From assembly GCF_050948175.1 (NCBI RefSeq), contig NW_027490216.1, forward strand, positions 248,001-312,000: a stretch of 64,000 bases of DNA, read 5' to 3'. Of the stretch, positions 44,201 through 57,061 are shown one piece after another. The stretch is from Xylocopa sonorina. Its lineage: Eukaryota; Arthropoda; Insecta; Hymenoptera; Apidae. Each line of letters starts with the position of its first letter. The stretch's first letter is position 1. Under the pieces are notes generated by a model that searched no databases, was not told the DNA's origin, and worked only from the letters and a program-made list of their open reading frames with translations. Made by a program: the position numbers and the translations under genes.

Positions 44201-47200
44201 CAGACGCTATTTCCTAGCAAGGAAGGGTCGCATTTACATTCATTTGAAGTGTAGACGAGGAATACATAACACTTCGCAAATCATGTTATATCTTACCATG
44301 AAACATAGAAATGAGATGCGATATCGCGTTTTAAGAATCATAAGAACTCTATTGCTACGATACGTAGACATCTGCAAACGCTATTTCCTTGCAAGGAAGT
44401 GTCGCATTTACATTCATTTGAATCGTAGGCGAGGAATGCATAACACTTCGCAATGAATATTATATCTTATCATGAAACATAGAGATGCGATGCAATATCT
44501 CGTTTTAAGAAGCATTTGATCTCTATTGCTTCGATACGTAGACATCTGCAAACGCTATTTCCTTGCAAGGAAGTGTCGCATATACATTCATTTGAATTGT
44601 AGACGGGGAATACATGATACTTCGCAAATCTTATTATATCTTACCATGAAACATAGAAATGAGATGCGATATCGCGTTTTAAGAAGCATTTGAACTCTAT
44701 TGCTTCGATACGTAGACATCTGCAAACGCTATTTCCTTGCAAGGAAGTGTCTCATTTACATTCATTTGAGGTGTAGACGAGGAATACATGACACTTCGCA
44801 AATCATATTATATCTTACCTTGAAACATAGAAATGAGATGCGATATCGCGTTTTAAGAAGCATTAGAAAGCTATTGCTACGATACGTAGACATCTGCAAA
44901 CGCTATTTCCTTGCAAGGAAGTGTCGCATTTACATTCATTTGAAGTGTAGACGAGGAATACGTGACACTTCGCAAGTCATATTATATCTTACCATGAAAC
45001 ATAGAAATGAGATGCGATATCGCGTTTTAAGAAGCATTAGAACACTATTGCTACGATAGGTAGACATTTGCAAACGCTATATCCTAGCAAGGAAGTGTCG
45101 CATTTACATTTATTTGAAGTGTAGACGAGGAATACATAACTCTTCGCAAATCATATTATATCTTACCATGAAACATAGAAATGAGATGCGATATCGCATT
45201 TTAAGAAGCATTAGAACTCTATTGCTACGATACCTAGACATCTGCAGACGCTATTTCCTAGCAAGGAAGTGTCGCATTTACATTCATTTGAAGTGTAGAC
45301 GAGGAATACATGATACTTCGCAAATGATATCATATCCTACCATGAAACATAGAAATGAGATGCGATATCGCGTTTTAAGAAGCATTAGAAATCTATTGCT
45401 ACGATACGTAGACATCTGCAAACGCTATTTCCTAGCGAGGAAGTGTCGCATTCACATTCATTTGAAGTGTAGACGAGGAATACATAACACTTCGCAAATC
45501 ATGTTACATCTTACCATGAAACATAGAAATGAGATGCGATATCGAGTTTTAAGAAGCATTAGAACTCTATTGCAACGATACCTAGACATCTGCAGACGCT
45601 ATTTCCTAGCAAGGAAGGGTCGCATTTACATTCATTTGAAGTGTAGACGAGGAATACATAACACTTCGCAAATCATGTTATATCTTACCATGGAACATAG
45701 AAATGAGATGCGATATCGCGTTTTAAGAAGCATTAGAAAGCTATTGCTACGATACGTAGACATCTGCAATCGGTATTTCCTTGCAAGGAAGTGTCGCATT
45801 TACTTTCATTTGAATCGTAGACGAGGAATGCATAACACTTCGCAATGAATAATATGTCTCATGAAACATAGATATGAGATGCAATATCTCGTTTTAAGAA
45901 GCATTTGAACTCTATTTCTTCGATACGTAGATATCTGCAAACGCTATTTCCTTGCAAGGAAGTGTCGCATTTACATTCATTTGAAGTGTAGACGTGGAAT
46001 ACATAACTCTTCGCAAATCATATTATATCTTACCATGAAACATAGAAATGAGATGCGATATCGAGTTTTAAGAAGCATTAGAACTCTATTGCTACGATAC
46101 CTAGACATCTGCAGACGCTATTTCCTAGCAAGGAAGGGTCGCATTTACATTCATTTGAAGTGTAGACGAGGAATACATGACACTTCGCAAATCATGTTAT
46201 ATCTTACCATGGAACATAGAAATGAGATGCGATATCGCGTTTTAAGAATCATATGAACTCTATTGCTGCGATACGTAGACATCTGCAATCGCTATTTCCT
46301 AGCAAGGAAGTGTCGCATTTACATTCATTTGAAGTGTAGACGAGGAATACATGATACTTCGCGAATCATATTATATCTTACCATGAAACATAGAAATGAG
46401 ATGCGATATCGCGTTTTAAGAAGCATTAGAAATCTATTGCTACGATACGTAGACATCTGCAAACGCTATTTCCTAGCGAGGAAGTGTCGCATTCACATTC
46501 ATTTGAAGTGTAGACGAGGAATACATAACACTTCGCAAATCATGTTACATCTTACCATGAAACATAGAAATGAGATGCGATATCGAGTTTTAAGAAGCAT
46601 TAGAACTCTATTGCAACGATACCTAGACATCTGCAGACGCTATTTCCTAGCAAGGAAGGGTCGCATTTACTTTCATTTGAAGTGTAGACGAGGAATACAT
46701 AACACTTCGCAAATCATGTTATATCTTACCATGAAACATAGAAATGAGATGCGATATCGCGTTTTAAGAAGCATTAGAAATCTGTTGCTACGATACGTAG
46801 ACATCTGCAATTGCTATTTCCTAGCAAGGACGTGTCGCATTTACATTCATTTGAAGTGTAGACGAGGAATACATGATACTTCGCAAATCATATTATATCT
46901 TACCATGAAACATAGAAATGAGATGCGATATCGCGCTTTAAGAAGCATTAGAACTCTATTGCTACGATACGTAGACATCTGCAAACGCTATATCCTTGCA
47001 AGAAAGTGTCGCATTTACATTCATTTGAATCGTAGACGAGGAATGCATAACACTTCGCAATGAATATTATATCTTATCATGAAACATAGATATGAGATGC
47101 AATATCCCGTTTTAAGAAGCATTAGAACTCTATTGCTACGATACGTAGACATCTGCAAACGCTATTTCCTAGCGAGGATGTGTCGCATTCACATTCATTT

Positions 47201-48510
47201 GAAGTGTAGACGAGGAATACATAACACTTCGCAAATCATGTTACATCTTACCATGAAACATAGAAATGAGATGCGATATCGAGTTTTAAGAAGCATTAGA
47301 ACTCTATTGCAACGATACCTAGACATCTGCAGACGCTATTTCCTAGCAAGGAAGGGTCACATTTACATTCATTTGAAGTGCAGACGAGGAATACATAACA
47401 CTTCGCAAATCATGTTATATCTTGCCATGAAACATAGAAATGAGATGCGATATCGCGTTTTAAGAAGCATTAGAACTCTATTGCTGCGATACCTAGACAT
47501 CTGCAGACGCTATTTCCTTGCAAGGAAGTGTCGCATTTACATTCATTTGAAGTGTAGACGAGGAATACATGGCAGTTCGCAAATCATATTATATCATACC
47601 ATGAAACATAGAAATGAGATGCGATATCGCGGTTTAAGAAGCAATAGAAAGCTATTGCTAACGATACGTAGGCATCTGCAAACGCTATTTCCTAGCGAGG
47701 AAGTGTCGCATTCACATTGATTTGAAGTGTAGACGTGGAATACATAACACTTCGCAAATCATGTTATAACTTACCATGAAACATAGAAACGAGATGCGAT
47801 ATCGCATTTTAAGAATCATATGAACTCTATTGCTACGATACGTAGACATCTGTAAACGCTATTTCCTAGCAAGGAAGTGTCGCATTTACATTCATTTGAA
47901 GTGTAGACGAGGAATACATAACACTTCGCAAATCATATTACATCTTACCATGAAACATAGAAATGAGATGCGACATCGCGTTTTAAGAATCATAAGAACT
48001 CTATTGCTACGATACGTTGACATCTGCAAACGCTATTTCCTTGCAAGGATATGTCGCATTTACATTCATTTGAATCGTAGACGAGGAATGCATAACACTT
48101 CGCAAATCATAATACATCTTACCATGAAACATAGAAATGAGATGCGATATCGAGTTTTAAGAAGCATTAGATCTCGATTGCTACGATACCTAGACATCTG
48201 CAGACGCTATTTCCTAGCAAGGATATGTCGCATTTACATTCATTTGAATCGTAGACGAGGAATGCAGAACACTTCGCAAATTATATTACATCTTACCCTG
48301 AAACATAGAAATGAGATGCGATATCGTGTTTTAAGAAGCATTAGATCTCTATTGCTACGATACCTAGACATCTGCAGACGCTATTTCCTAGCAAGGAAGT
48401 GTCGCATTTACATTCATTTGAATCGTAGACCAGGAATGCATAACACTTCGCAAATCATATTACATCTTACCATGAAACATAGAAATGAGATGCGATATCG
48501 AGTTTTAAGA
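39121..48510 (+). repeat. 27-monomer HOR (4695 bp), two tandem copies
   Basis: Copy one is about 39121–43815 and copy two about 43816–48510. Eight landmark pairs, from 39136/43831 to 43135/47830, all have an offset of exactly 4695 bp. The join at about 43802–43816 is a hybrid monomer: GAGTTTTAGGAATCATATG combines a left end seen at 48497 with a right end seen at 39121. This is what unequal crossing-over between misaligned monomers would leave. Differences between copies are very few. Confidence 0.9.
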
Positions 48511-51500
48511 AGCATTAGAACTCTATTGCTACGATACCTAGACATCTGCAGACGCTATTTCCTAGCAAGGAAGGGTCGCATTTACATTCATTTGAAGTGT
48601 AGACGAGGAATACATAACACTTCGCAAATCATGTTATATCTTGCCATGAAACATAGAAATGAGATGCGATATCGCGTTTTAAGAAGCATTAGAACTCTAT
48701 TGCTACGATACCTAGACATCTGCAGACGCTATTTCCTAGCAAGGAAGTGTCGCATTTACATTCATTTGAAGTGTAGACGAGGAATACATGGCAGTTCGCA
48801 AATCATATTATATCATACCATGAAACATAGAAATGAGATGCGATATCGCGTTTTAAGAAGCAATAGAAAGCTATTGCTAACGATAAGTAGGCATCTGCAA
48901 ACGCTATTTCCTAGCGAGAAAGTGTCGCATTCACATTGATTTGAAGTGTAGACGAGGAATACATAACACTTCGCAAATCATGTTATAACTTACCATGAAA
49001 CATAGATATGAGATGCAATATCTCGTTTTAAGAAGCATTAGAACTCTATTGCTACGATACGTAGACATCTGCAAACGCTATTTCCTAGCGAGGAAGTGTC
49101 GCATTTACATTCATTTGAAGTGTAGACGAGGAATACATGATACTTCGCAAATGATATCATATCCAACCATGAAACATAGAAATGAGATGCGATATCGCGT
49201 TTTAAGAAGCATTAGAGATCTGTTGCTACGATACGTAGACATCTGCAATTGCTATTTCCTAGCAAGGAAGTGTCGCATTTACATTCATTTGAAGTGTAGA
49301 CGAGGAATACATGATACTTCGCAAATCATATTATATCTTACCATGAAACATAGAAATGAGATGCGATATCGCGTTTTAAGAGGCATTAGAACACTATTGC
49401 TACGATAGGTAGACATTTGCAAACGCTATTTCCTAGCAAAGAAGTGTCGCATTTACATTTATTTGAAGTGTAGACGAGGAATACATAACTTTTCGCAAAT
49501 CATATTATATCTTACCATGAAACATAGAAATGAGATGCGATATCGCGTTTTAAGAAGCATTAGAACTCTATTGCTACAATACCTAGACATCTGCAGACGC
49601 TATTTCCTAGCAAGGAAGTGTCGCATTTACATTCATCTGAAGTGTAGACGAGGAATACATAATACTTCGCAAATCATATTATATCTTACCATGAAACATA
49701 GAAATGAGATGCGATATCGCGTTTTAAGAAGCATTAGAACACTATTGCTACGATAGGTAGACATTTCCAAACGCTATTTCCTAGGAAGGAAGTGTCGCAT
49801 TTACATTCATTTGAAGTGTAGTCGATTAATACATAACACTTCACAAATCATATTATATCTTACCATGAAACATAGAAATGAGATGCGATATCGCGTTTTA
49901 AGAAGCATTAGAACACTATCGCTACGATAGGTAGACATCTGCAAACGCTATTTCCATGCAAGGAAGTGTCGCATTTACATTCATTTGAAGTGTAGACGAG
50001 GAATACATGGCAGTTCGCAAATCATATTATATCATACCATGAAACATAGAAATGAGATGCGATATCGCGGTTTAAGAAGCAATAGAAAGCTATTGCTAAC
50101 GATACGTAGGCATCTGCAAACGCTATTTCCTAGCGAGGAAGTGTCGCATTCACATTGATTTGAAGTGTAGACGAGGAATACATAACACTTCGCAAATCAT
50201 GTTATAACTTACCATGAAACATAGAAACGAGATGCGATATCGCGTCTTAAGAATCATATGAACTCTATTGCTACGATACGTAGACATCTGTAAACGCTAT
50301 TTCCTAGCAAGGAAGTGTCGCATTTACGTTCATTTGAAGTGTTGACGAGGAATACATAACACTTCGCAAATCATATTACATCTTACCATGAAACATAGAA
50401 ATGAGATGCGATATCGCGTTTTAAGAAGCATTAGAACTCTATTGTTACGATACCTAGACATCTGCAGACGCTATTTCCTTGCAAGGAAGTGTCGCATTTA
50501 CATTCATTTGAAGTGTAGACGAGGAATACATGGCAGTTCGCAAATCATATTATATCATACCATGAAACATAGAAATGAGATGCGATATCGCGTTTTAAGA
50601 AGCAATAGAAAGCTATTGCTAACGATACGTAGGCATCTGCAAACGCTATTTCCTAGCGAGAAAGTGTCGCATTCACATTGATTTGAAGTGTAGACGAGGA
50701 ATACATAACACTTCGCAAATCATGTTATATCTTGCCATGAAACATAGAAATGAGATGCGATATCGCGTTTTAAGAATCATAAGAACTCTATTGCTACGAT
50801 ACGTAGACATCTGCAAACGCTATTTCCTTGCAAGGAAGTGTCGCATTTACAATCATTTGAATCGTAGACGAGGAATGCATAACACTTCGCAATGAATATT
50901 ATATCTTGTCATGAAACGTATATATGAGATGCAATATCTCGTTTTAAGAAGCATTTGAACTCTATTGCTTCGATACGTAGACATCTGCAAACGCTATTTC
51001 CTTGCAAGGAAGTGTCGCATTTACATTCACTTGAAGTGTAGACGAGGAATACATAACACTTCGCAAATCATATTATACCTTACCATGAAACATAGAAATG
51101 AGATGCGACATCGCCTTTTAAGAATCATAAGAACTCTATCGCTACGATACGCAGACATCTGCAAACGCTATTTCCTTGCAAGGAAGTGTCGCATTTACAA
51201 TCATTTGAATCGTAGACGAGGAATGCATAACACTTCGCAATGAATATTATATCTTATCATGAAACATATATATGAGATGCAATATCTCGTTTTAAGAAGC
51301 ATTTGAACTCTATTGCTTCGATACGTAGACATCTGCAAACGCTATTTCCTTGCAAGGAAGTGTCGCATTTACATTCACTTGAAGTGTAGACGAGGAATAC
51401 ATGATACTTCGCAAATCATATTATATCTGACCATGAAACATAGAAATGAGATGCGATATCGCGTTTTAAGAAGCATTAGAAAGCTATTGCTAACGATACG

Positions 51501-54500
51501 TAGACATCTGCAAACGCTATTTCCTAGCGAGGAAGTATCGCATTCACATTCATTTGAAGTGTAGACGAGGAATACATAACACTTCGCAAATCGTGTTATA
51601 TCTTACCATAAAACATAGAAATGAGATGCGATATCGCGTTTTAAGAAGCACTAGAAAGCTATTGCTACGGTACGTAGACATCTGCAAACGCTATTTTCTA
51701 GCGAGGAAGTATCGCATTCACATTCATTTGAAGTGTAGACGAGGAATACATAACACTTCGCAAATCATGTTATATCTTACCATGAAACATAGAAATGAGA
51801 TGCGATATCGCGTTTTAAGAATCATAAGAACTCTATTGCTACGATACGTAGACATCTGCAAACGCTATTTCCTTGCACGGAAGTGTCGCATTTACATTCA
51901 TTTGAATCGTAGACGAGGAATGCATATCACTTCGCAATGAATATTATATCTTACCATGAAACATAGAAATGAGATGCGATATCGCGTTTTAAGAAGCATT
52001 AGAAAGCTATTGCTACGATACGTAGACATCTGCAAACGCTATTTCCTAGCGAGGATGTATCGCATTCACATTCATTTGAAGTGTAGACGAGGAATACATA
52101 ACACTTCGCAAATCATGTTATATCTTACCATGAAACATAGAAATGAGATGCGATATCACGTTTTAAGAAGCATTAGAACACTACTACTACGATAGGTAGA
52201 CATTTGCAAACGCTATTTCCTAGCAAATAAGTGTCGCATTTACATTCATTTGATGTGTAGGCGAGGAGTACATAACACTTCGCAAATCATATTATATCTT
52301 ACCATGAAACATGGAAATGAGATGCGATATCGCGTTTTAAGAAGCAATAGAAAGCTATTGCTAACGATACGTAGGCATCTGCAAACGCTATTTCCTAGCG
52401 AGGAAGTGTCGCATTCACATTGATTTGAAGTGTAGACGAGGAACACATAACACTTCGCAAATCATGTTATAACTTACCATGAAACATAGAAACGAGATGC
52501 GATATCGCGTTTTAAGAATCATATGAACTCTATTGCTACGATACGTAGACATCTGTAAACGCTATTTCCTAGCAAGGAAGTGTCGCATTTACATTCATTT
52601 GAAGTGTAGACGAGGAATACATAACACTTCGCAAATCATATTACATCTTACCATGAAACATAGAAATGAGATGCGATATCGCGTTTTAAGAAGCATTAGA
52701 ACTCTATTGTTACGATACCTAGACATCTGCAGACGCTATTTCCTAGCAAGGAAGTGTCGCATTTACATTCATTTGAAGTGTAGACGAAGAATACATGACA
52801 CTTCGCAAATCATATTATATCTTACAATGAAACATAGAAATGAGATACGATATCGCGTTTTAAGAAGCATTAGAAAGCTATTGCTACGATACGTAGACAT
52901 CTGCAATCGCTATTTCCTTGCAAGGAAGTGTCGCATTTACTTTCATTTGATTCGTAGACGAAGAATGCATAACACTTCGCAATGAAAAATATATCTCATG
53001 AAACATAGATATGACATGCGACATCGCGTTTTAAGAATCATAAGAACTCTATTGCTACGATACGTAGACATCTGCAAACGCTATTTCCTTGCAAGGAATT
53101 GTCGCATTTACATTCATTTGAATCGTAGACGAGGAATGCATAACACTTCGCAAATCATATTACATCTTACCATGAAACATAGAAATGTGGTGCGATATCG
53201 AGTTTTAAGAAGCATTAGATCTCTATTGCTACGATACCTAGACATCTGCAGACGCTATTTCCTAGCAAGGAAGTGTCGCATTTACAATCATTTGAATCGT
53301 AGACGAGGAATGCATAACACTTCGCAAATCATATTACATCTTACCATGAAACATAGAAATGAGATGCGATATCGAGTTTTAAGAAGCATTAGATATCTAT
53401 TGCTACGATACCTAGACATCTGCAGACGCTATTTCCTAGCAAGGAAGTGACGCATTTACATTCACTTGAATCGTAGACGAGGAATGCATAACACTTCACA
53501 AATCATATTACATCTTACCATGAAACATAGAAATGAGATGCGATATCGAGTTTTAAGAAGCATTAGAACTCTATTGCTACGATACCTAGACATCTGCAGA
53601 CGCTATTTCCTAGCAAGGAAGGGTCGCATTTACATTCATTTGAAGTGTAGACGAGGAATACATAACACTTCGCAAATCATGTTATATCTTACCATGAAAC
53701 ATAGAAATGAGATGCAATATCGCGTTTTAAGAATCATAAGAACTCTATTGCTACGGTACGTAGACATCTGCAACGCTATATCCTTGCAAGGAAGTGTCGC
53801 AGTTACATTCATTTGAATCGTAGACGAGGAATGCATTACACTTCGCAAATCATATTACATCTTACCATGAAACATAGAAATGCGATGCGATATCGAGTTT
53901 TAAGAAGCATTAGAACTCTATTGCTACGATACCTAGACATCTACAGACGCTATTTCCTTGCAGGGAAGTGTCGCATTTACATTCACTTGAAGTGTAGACG
54001 AGGAATACATGATACTTCGCAAATCATATTATATCTGACCATGAAACATAGAAATGAGATGCGATATCGCGTTTTAAGAAGCATTAGAAAGCTATTGCTA
54101 ACGATACGTAGACATCTGCAAACGCTATTTCCTAGCGAGGAAGTATCGCATTCACATTCATTTGAAGTGTAGACGAGGAATACATAACACTTCGCAAATC
54201 GTGTTATATCTTACCATAAAACATAGAAATGAGATGCGATATCGCGTTTTAAGAAGCACTAGAAAGCTATTGGTACGATACGTAGACATCTGCAAGCGCT
54301 ATTTCCTAGCGAGGATGTATCGCATTCACATTCATTTGAAGTGTAGACGAGGAATAAATAACACTTCGCAAATCATGTTATATCTTACCATGAAACATAG
54401 AAATGAGATGCGATATCGCGTTTTAAGAAGCAATAGAAAGCTATTGCTAACGATACGTAGGCATCTGCAAACGCTATTTCCTAGCGAGGAAGTGTCGCAT

Positions 54501-55580
54501 TCACATTGATTTGAAGTGTAGACGAGGAATAAATAACACTTCGCAAATCATGTTATATCTTACCATGAAACATAGAAAAGAGATGCGATATCACGTTTTA
54601 ATAAGCATTAGAACACTACTGCTACGATAGGTAGACATTTGCAAACGCTATTTCCTAGCAAATAAGTGTCGCATTTACATTCATTTGATGTGTAGGCGAG
54701 GAATACATAACACTTCGCAAATCATATTATATCTTACCATGAAACATAGAAATGAGATGCGATATCGCGTTTTAAGAAGCAATAGAAAGCTATTGCTAAC
54801 GATACGTAGGCATCTGCAAACGCTATTTCCTAGCGAGGAAGTGTCGCATTCACATTGATTTGAAGTGTAGACGAGGAACACATAACACTTCGCAAATCAT
54901 GTTATAACTTACCATGAAACATAGAAACTAGATGCGATATCGCGTTTTAAGAATCATATGAACTCTATTGCTACGATACGTAGACATCTGTAAACGCTAT
55001 TTCCTAGCAAGGAAGTGTCGCATTTACATTCATTTGAAGTGTAGACGAGGAATACAAAACACTTCGCAAATCATATAACATCTTACCATGAAACATAGAA
55101 ATGAGATGCGATATCGCGTTTTAAGAAGCATTAGAACGCTATTGTTACGATACCTAGACATCTGCAGACGCTATTTCCTTGCAAGGAAGTGTCGCATTTA
55201 CATTCATTTGAATCGTAGACGAGGAATGCATAACACTTCGCATATCATGTTATACCTTACCATGAAACATAGATATGAGATGCAATATCTCGTTTTAAGA
55301 AGCATTTGAACTCTATTGCTTCGATACATAGACATCTGCAAACGCTATTTCCTTGCAAGGAACTGTCGCATTTACATTCATTTGAAGTGTAGACGAGGAA
55401 TACATGATACTTCGCAAATCATATTATATCTTACCATGAAACATAGAAATGAGATGCGATATCGCGTTTTAAGAAGGATTTGAATTCTATTGCTTCGATA
55501 CGTAGACATCTGCAAACACAATTTCCTTGCAAGGAAGTGTCTCATTTACATTCATTTGAAGTGTAGACGTGGAATACATG
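48511..55580 (+). repeat. Mosaic, more diverged satellite beside the insertion
   Basis: This is satellite only, with more private variants than the block before it: CATTTCCAAACGC and TAGTCGATTAATAC near 49.75–49.83 kb, GAATAAATAAC near 54.35 and 54.53 kb, and GATACATAGAC near 55.32 kb. Partial duplicates occur at offsets of about 2435 bp (52246/54681) and about 2608 bp (ATATCTGACC at 51423 and 54031). No long, near-identical HOR like those at 28–48 kb is present. Confidence 0.7.
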
Positions 55581-56152
55581 TGTAACGTCAGGCGTACCGC
55601 CTGCCACCCTCCGGCGTCCACCTCATCATCCCCAGCATCCGTATCCGGAGCCCCTGCACACGGGCCACCCGCCGACTCGCCGTCCCTACAGAAGGAGACA
55701 AAGGTACGAGAGGGAAGAGGGATGCAGCATGCCGCGCCCACGCGCGATCTCCACACACGAGGGGGAGGACTTCACCCCGTATTACGAGGGCGAGGAGCTC
55801 TCCGACACATACTGGGTCGAATCCCCAGCGATCACGAAGCCCTATACGTACTTCTCGTACATGTGGGATTAGAATAAGCACACTACTCATATATGTACAT
55901 ACACACCAACACACACCTAGATTTAAGTAAATATATGTATATATTTTATTCATGCACGGTTATGTTCCGTGCACTCGCGCGCACACTCGACGCTCGCGGC
56001 TCACGCTTATCGCGGGCCGCGCCCCACTCCGAACGGCCGCCCCACCACGAGGGCCGAGCGGCCGCCCAACTCCGACCGTCCGCCCCACCGCGAGGGCCCA
56101 GCGACTCGCGCGCCGCGCGACCCGAGGAGGTCGCGGACGCGAGATCCGAGAG

Positions 56153-56186
56153 TCAGTTCCAATCTCACCTCCGAACGGGAGAGTTG
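56153..56186 (+). promoter_or_regulatory. Candidate Inr + DPE core promoter in the 5' LTR
   Basis: TCAGTT at 56153–56158 matches the arthropod initiator. Taking its A (56155) as +1, AGTTG at 56182–56186 falls exactly at +28 to +32 and fits the downstream promoter element consensus RGWYV. No TATA box sits about 30 bp upstream; that stretch is GC-rich. Several Drosophila LTR and non-LTR elements are known to use Inr+DPE promoters. The start of the R region near 56155 is therefore an inference. An AT-rich tract at 55931–55949 is a weaker alternative TATA for an earlier start. Confidence 0.6.
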
Positions 56187-56242
56187 GTATCTCATCTCCG
56201 AACTGGAGAGTTCGCATCTCATCTCCGAACCGAGGAGTTCTA
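56162..56242 (+). repeat. Three imperfect 27-bp tandem repeats in LTR
   Basis: The repeats start at 56162, 56189 and 56216, each opening ATCTC(A)(C/T)CTCCGAAC and continuing with GGGAGAGTT, TGGAGAGTT or CGAGGAGTT. They lie just downstream of the proposed start site, and the first contains the DPE-like AGTTG. They recur at 63677–63757 in the 3' LTR. Possible roles are regulatory protein binding or leader RNA structure; nothing here distinguishes these. Confidence 0.8.
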
Positions 56243-56575
56243 ATCCAGCATCCGAACGATGCACCTCCGATCCGAGCAATAGGCTCATTCGCAACGAGCA
56301 ATTAGCTCTAATGCATTCGTCTCTATCCATACTCCCATAGCGGAGTCCATTCGATACCTTATACTATTTCTAATTCTCATTGTAATCGCTAGTCAGTAAC
56401 TTAGAATTTAGTCAAGTGTATCTAGTATAGTGAAATCATAGAATATAGTTTATTTTTACCAGATTCAAAGTATCTTTATTCGAGTTCAAATACAATTCCT
56501 TAATTCTAATCCACGGGTACGCTCGCGATTATTCTAATTCTATATCTCATCTACGATAGTCTTGAGGCTCGACGA

Positions 56576-56678
56576 CTAGAGCGAACCAGCGCTTAGTTGC
56601 TCCATCCTCACTTCTACCGTGTACAGAATATCTTGCGCCCAGGTCGATCCCGGTAAGCTAGAGCGAACCAACGCTTAG
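56576..56678 (+). repeat. 21-bp direct repeat pair in LTR
   Basis: CTAGAGCGAACC(A)GCGCTTAG at 56576–56596 and its copy at 56658–56678 differ by one base (AGCGC versus AACGC) and are 82 bp apart. Only the 5' LTR copy is visible. Function unknown. Confidence 0.7.
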
Positions 56679-56680
56679 CC

Positions 56681-57061
56681 GTGCCGTATTCAACCGAAGT
56701 TCAAGTATTCTCGATGAGCCTTGCACCTCCGACAAAGCGTACACGACGCGCGGGGAGGAGAGAGTTCATTCGTCGTCTCGCTCGGGAATACGTGGGTGAT
56801 GCACCAGAATATTCAATTTCCTACGTTCGAGTCCTGGTTCCTGTGAAGGAGGTTTCCTTCGCCGCACGACCCGTACGAGTCGCCAATCGTCAGGGCCAAA
56901 CGCCGATACCTGCCAGCCGGAGTCAACCCGCCTGGACGCTTATTCCCGTAGACGTACCTCCGTTCCAGCCGTACGCCGCCGCCATCCCGGTTGCGGATCC
57001 AAGGCGTTCCAGGTACCTGGAAAGAGAAATCAGACAGCGGAATCAAGCCTTCGCAAGGTAA
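56681..57061 (+). CDS. Small ORF inside the LTR, unknown product
   Basis: This is a 126-codon open frame lying wholly within the inferred 5' LTR, downstream of the proposed promoter. The predicted protein is basic at its N-terminal part (Thr/Arg/Gly-rich, around residues 17–36) and proline-rich in the middle; a second Met at residue 12 could be the start. No signal peptide, membrane segment or known domain was recognised. Its TAA stop (57059–57061) overlaps a strong splice-donor match, CAAG|GTAAGT. It could be a chance frame, an upstream ORF in the gag leader, or the first exon of a small accessory protein. The matching copy in the 3' LTR lies beyond the window. Confidence 0.3.
   Translation: MPYSTEVQVFSMSLAPPTKRTRRAGRREFIRRLAREYVGDAPEYSISYVRVLVPVKEVSFAARPVRVANRQGQTPIPASRSQPAWTLIPVDVPPFQPYAAAIPVADPRRSRYLEREIRQRNQAFAR

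Larger units (their letters stand above)
1..55580 (+). repeat. Satellite DNA array, 174-bp monomer
   Basis: About 320 head-to-tail monomers fill this stretch, all in the same orientation, with no unrelated sequence noticed. The basic monomer is 174 bp. A second class is 171 bp because CAA-ATCATATTATATCTTACC is replaced by CAA-TGAATAATATATCTC before the ATGAAACATAG block. A third class is about 175 bp through an extra A (GCTAACGATACG in place of GCTACGATACG). Diagnostic variants include CGTAGACATCTGCAAACGC versus CCTAGACATCTGCAGACGC, and TTCCTTGCAAGG versus TTCCTAGCAAGG or TTCCTAGCGAGG. The first monomer is cut by the window start and the last is interrupted by the retrotransposon. Monomers near one nucleosome repeat in length with HOR organisation are typical of centromeric or pericentromeric satellites; that location is inferred. 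I do not recognise the family by name. Confidence 0.97.

Noticed and set aside
3656..54881. Minus-strand ORFs of 60–70 codons at 3656, 9723, 52246, 53636 and 54681
   Set aside because: These are antisense shadows of satellite monomers, repeated with the HOR periodicity.
138..55309. Dozens of plus-strand ORFs of 60–369 codons rich in Arg (MKHRNEMRYR, FLARKCRIY and similar)
   Set aside because: They are readings of the satellite monomer in one frame. They begin and end at arbitrary monomer variants, and one-base length variants (GCTAACG, lone indels) break the frame with no sign of selection against it.
1..55580. CRISPR-like direct repeats
   Set aside because: Whole monomers repeat without unique spacers, and monomer length and context are those of a eukaryotic satellite.
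1..55580. Primate alpha satellite, suggested by the 171-bp class, or a CENP-B box
   Set aside because: The main unit is 174 bp, the sequence does not resemble alpha satellite, and no match to the CENP-B core (TTCG, four bases, A, two bases, CGGG) was found in the monomer.
55931..55949. AT-rich tract as the LTR TATA box
   Set aside because: It is possible, but it is a low-complexity TA stretch about 205 bp upstream of the better-supported Inr+DPE pair and has no Inr at the expected distance that I could see.
55588..56340. Overlapping ORFs on both strands in the GC-rich part of the LTR (and the same set at 63103–63845)
   Set aside because: High GC content lowers stop frequency in all frames. 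The frames overlap each other and have no recognisable domains.
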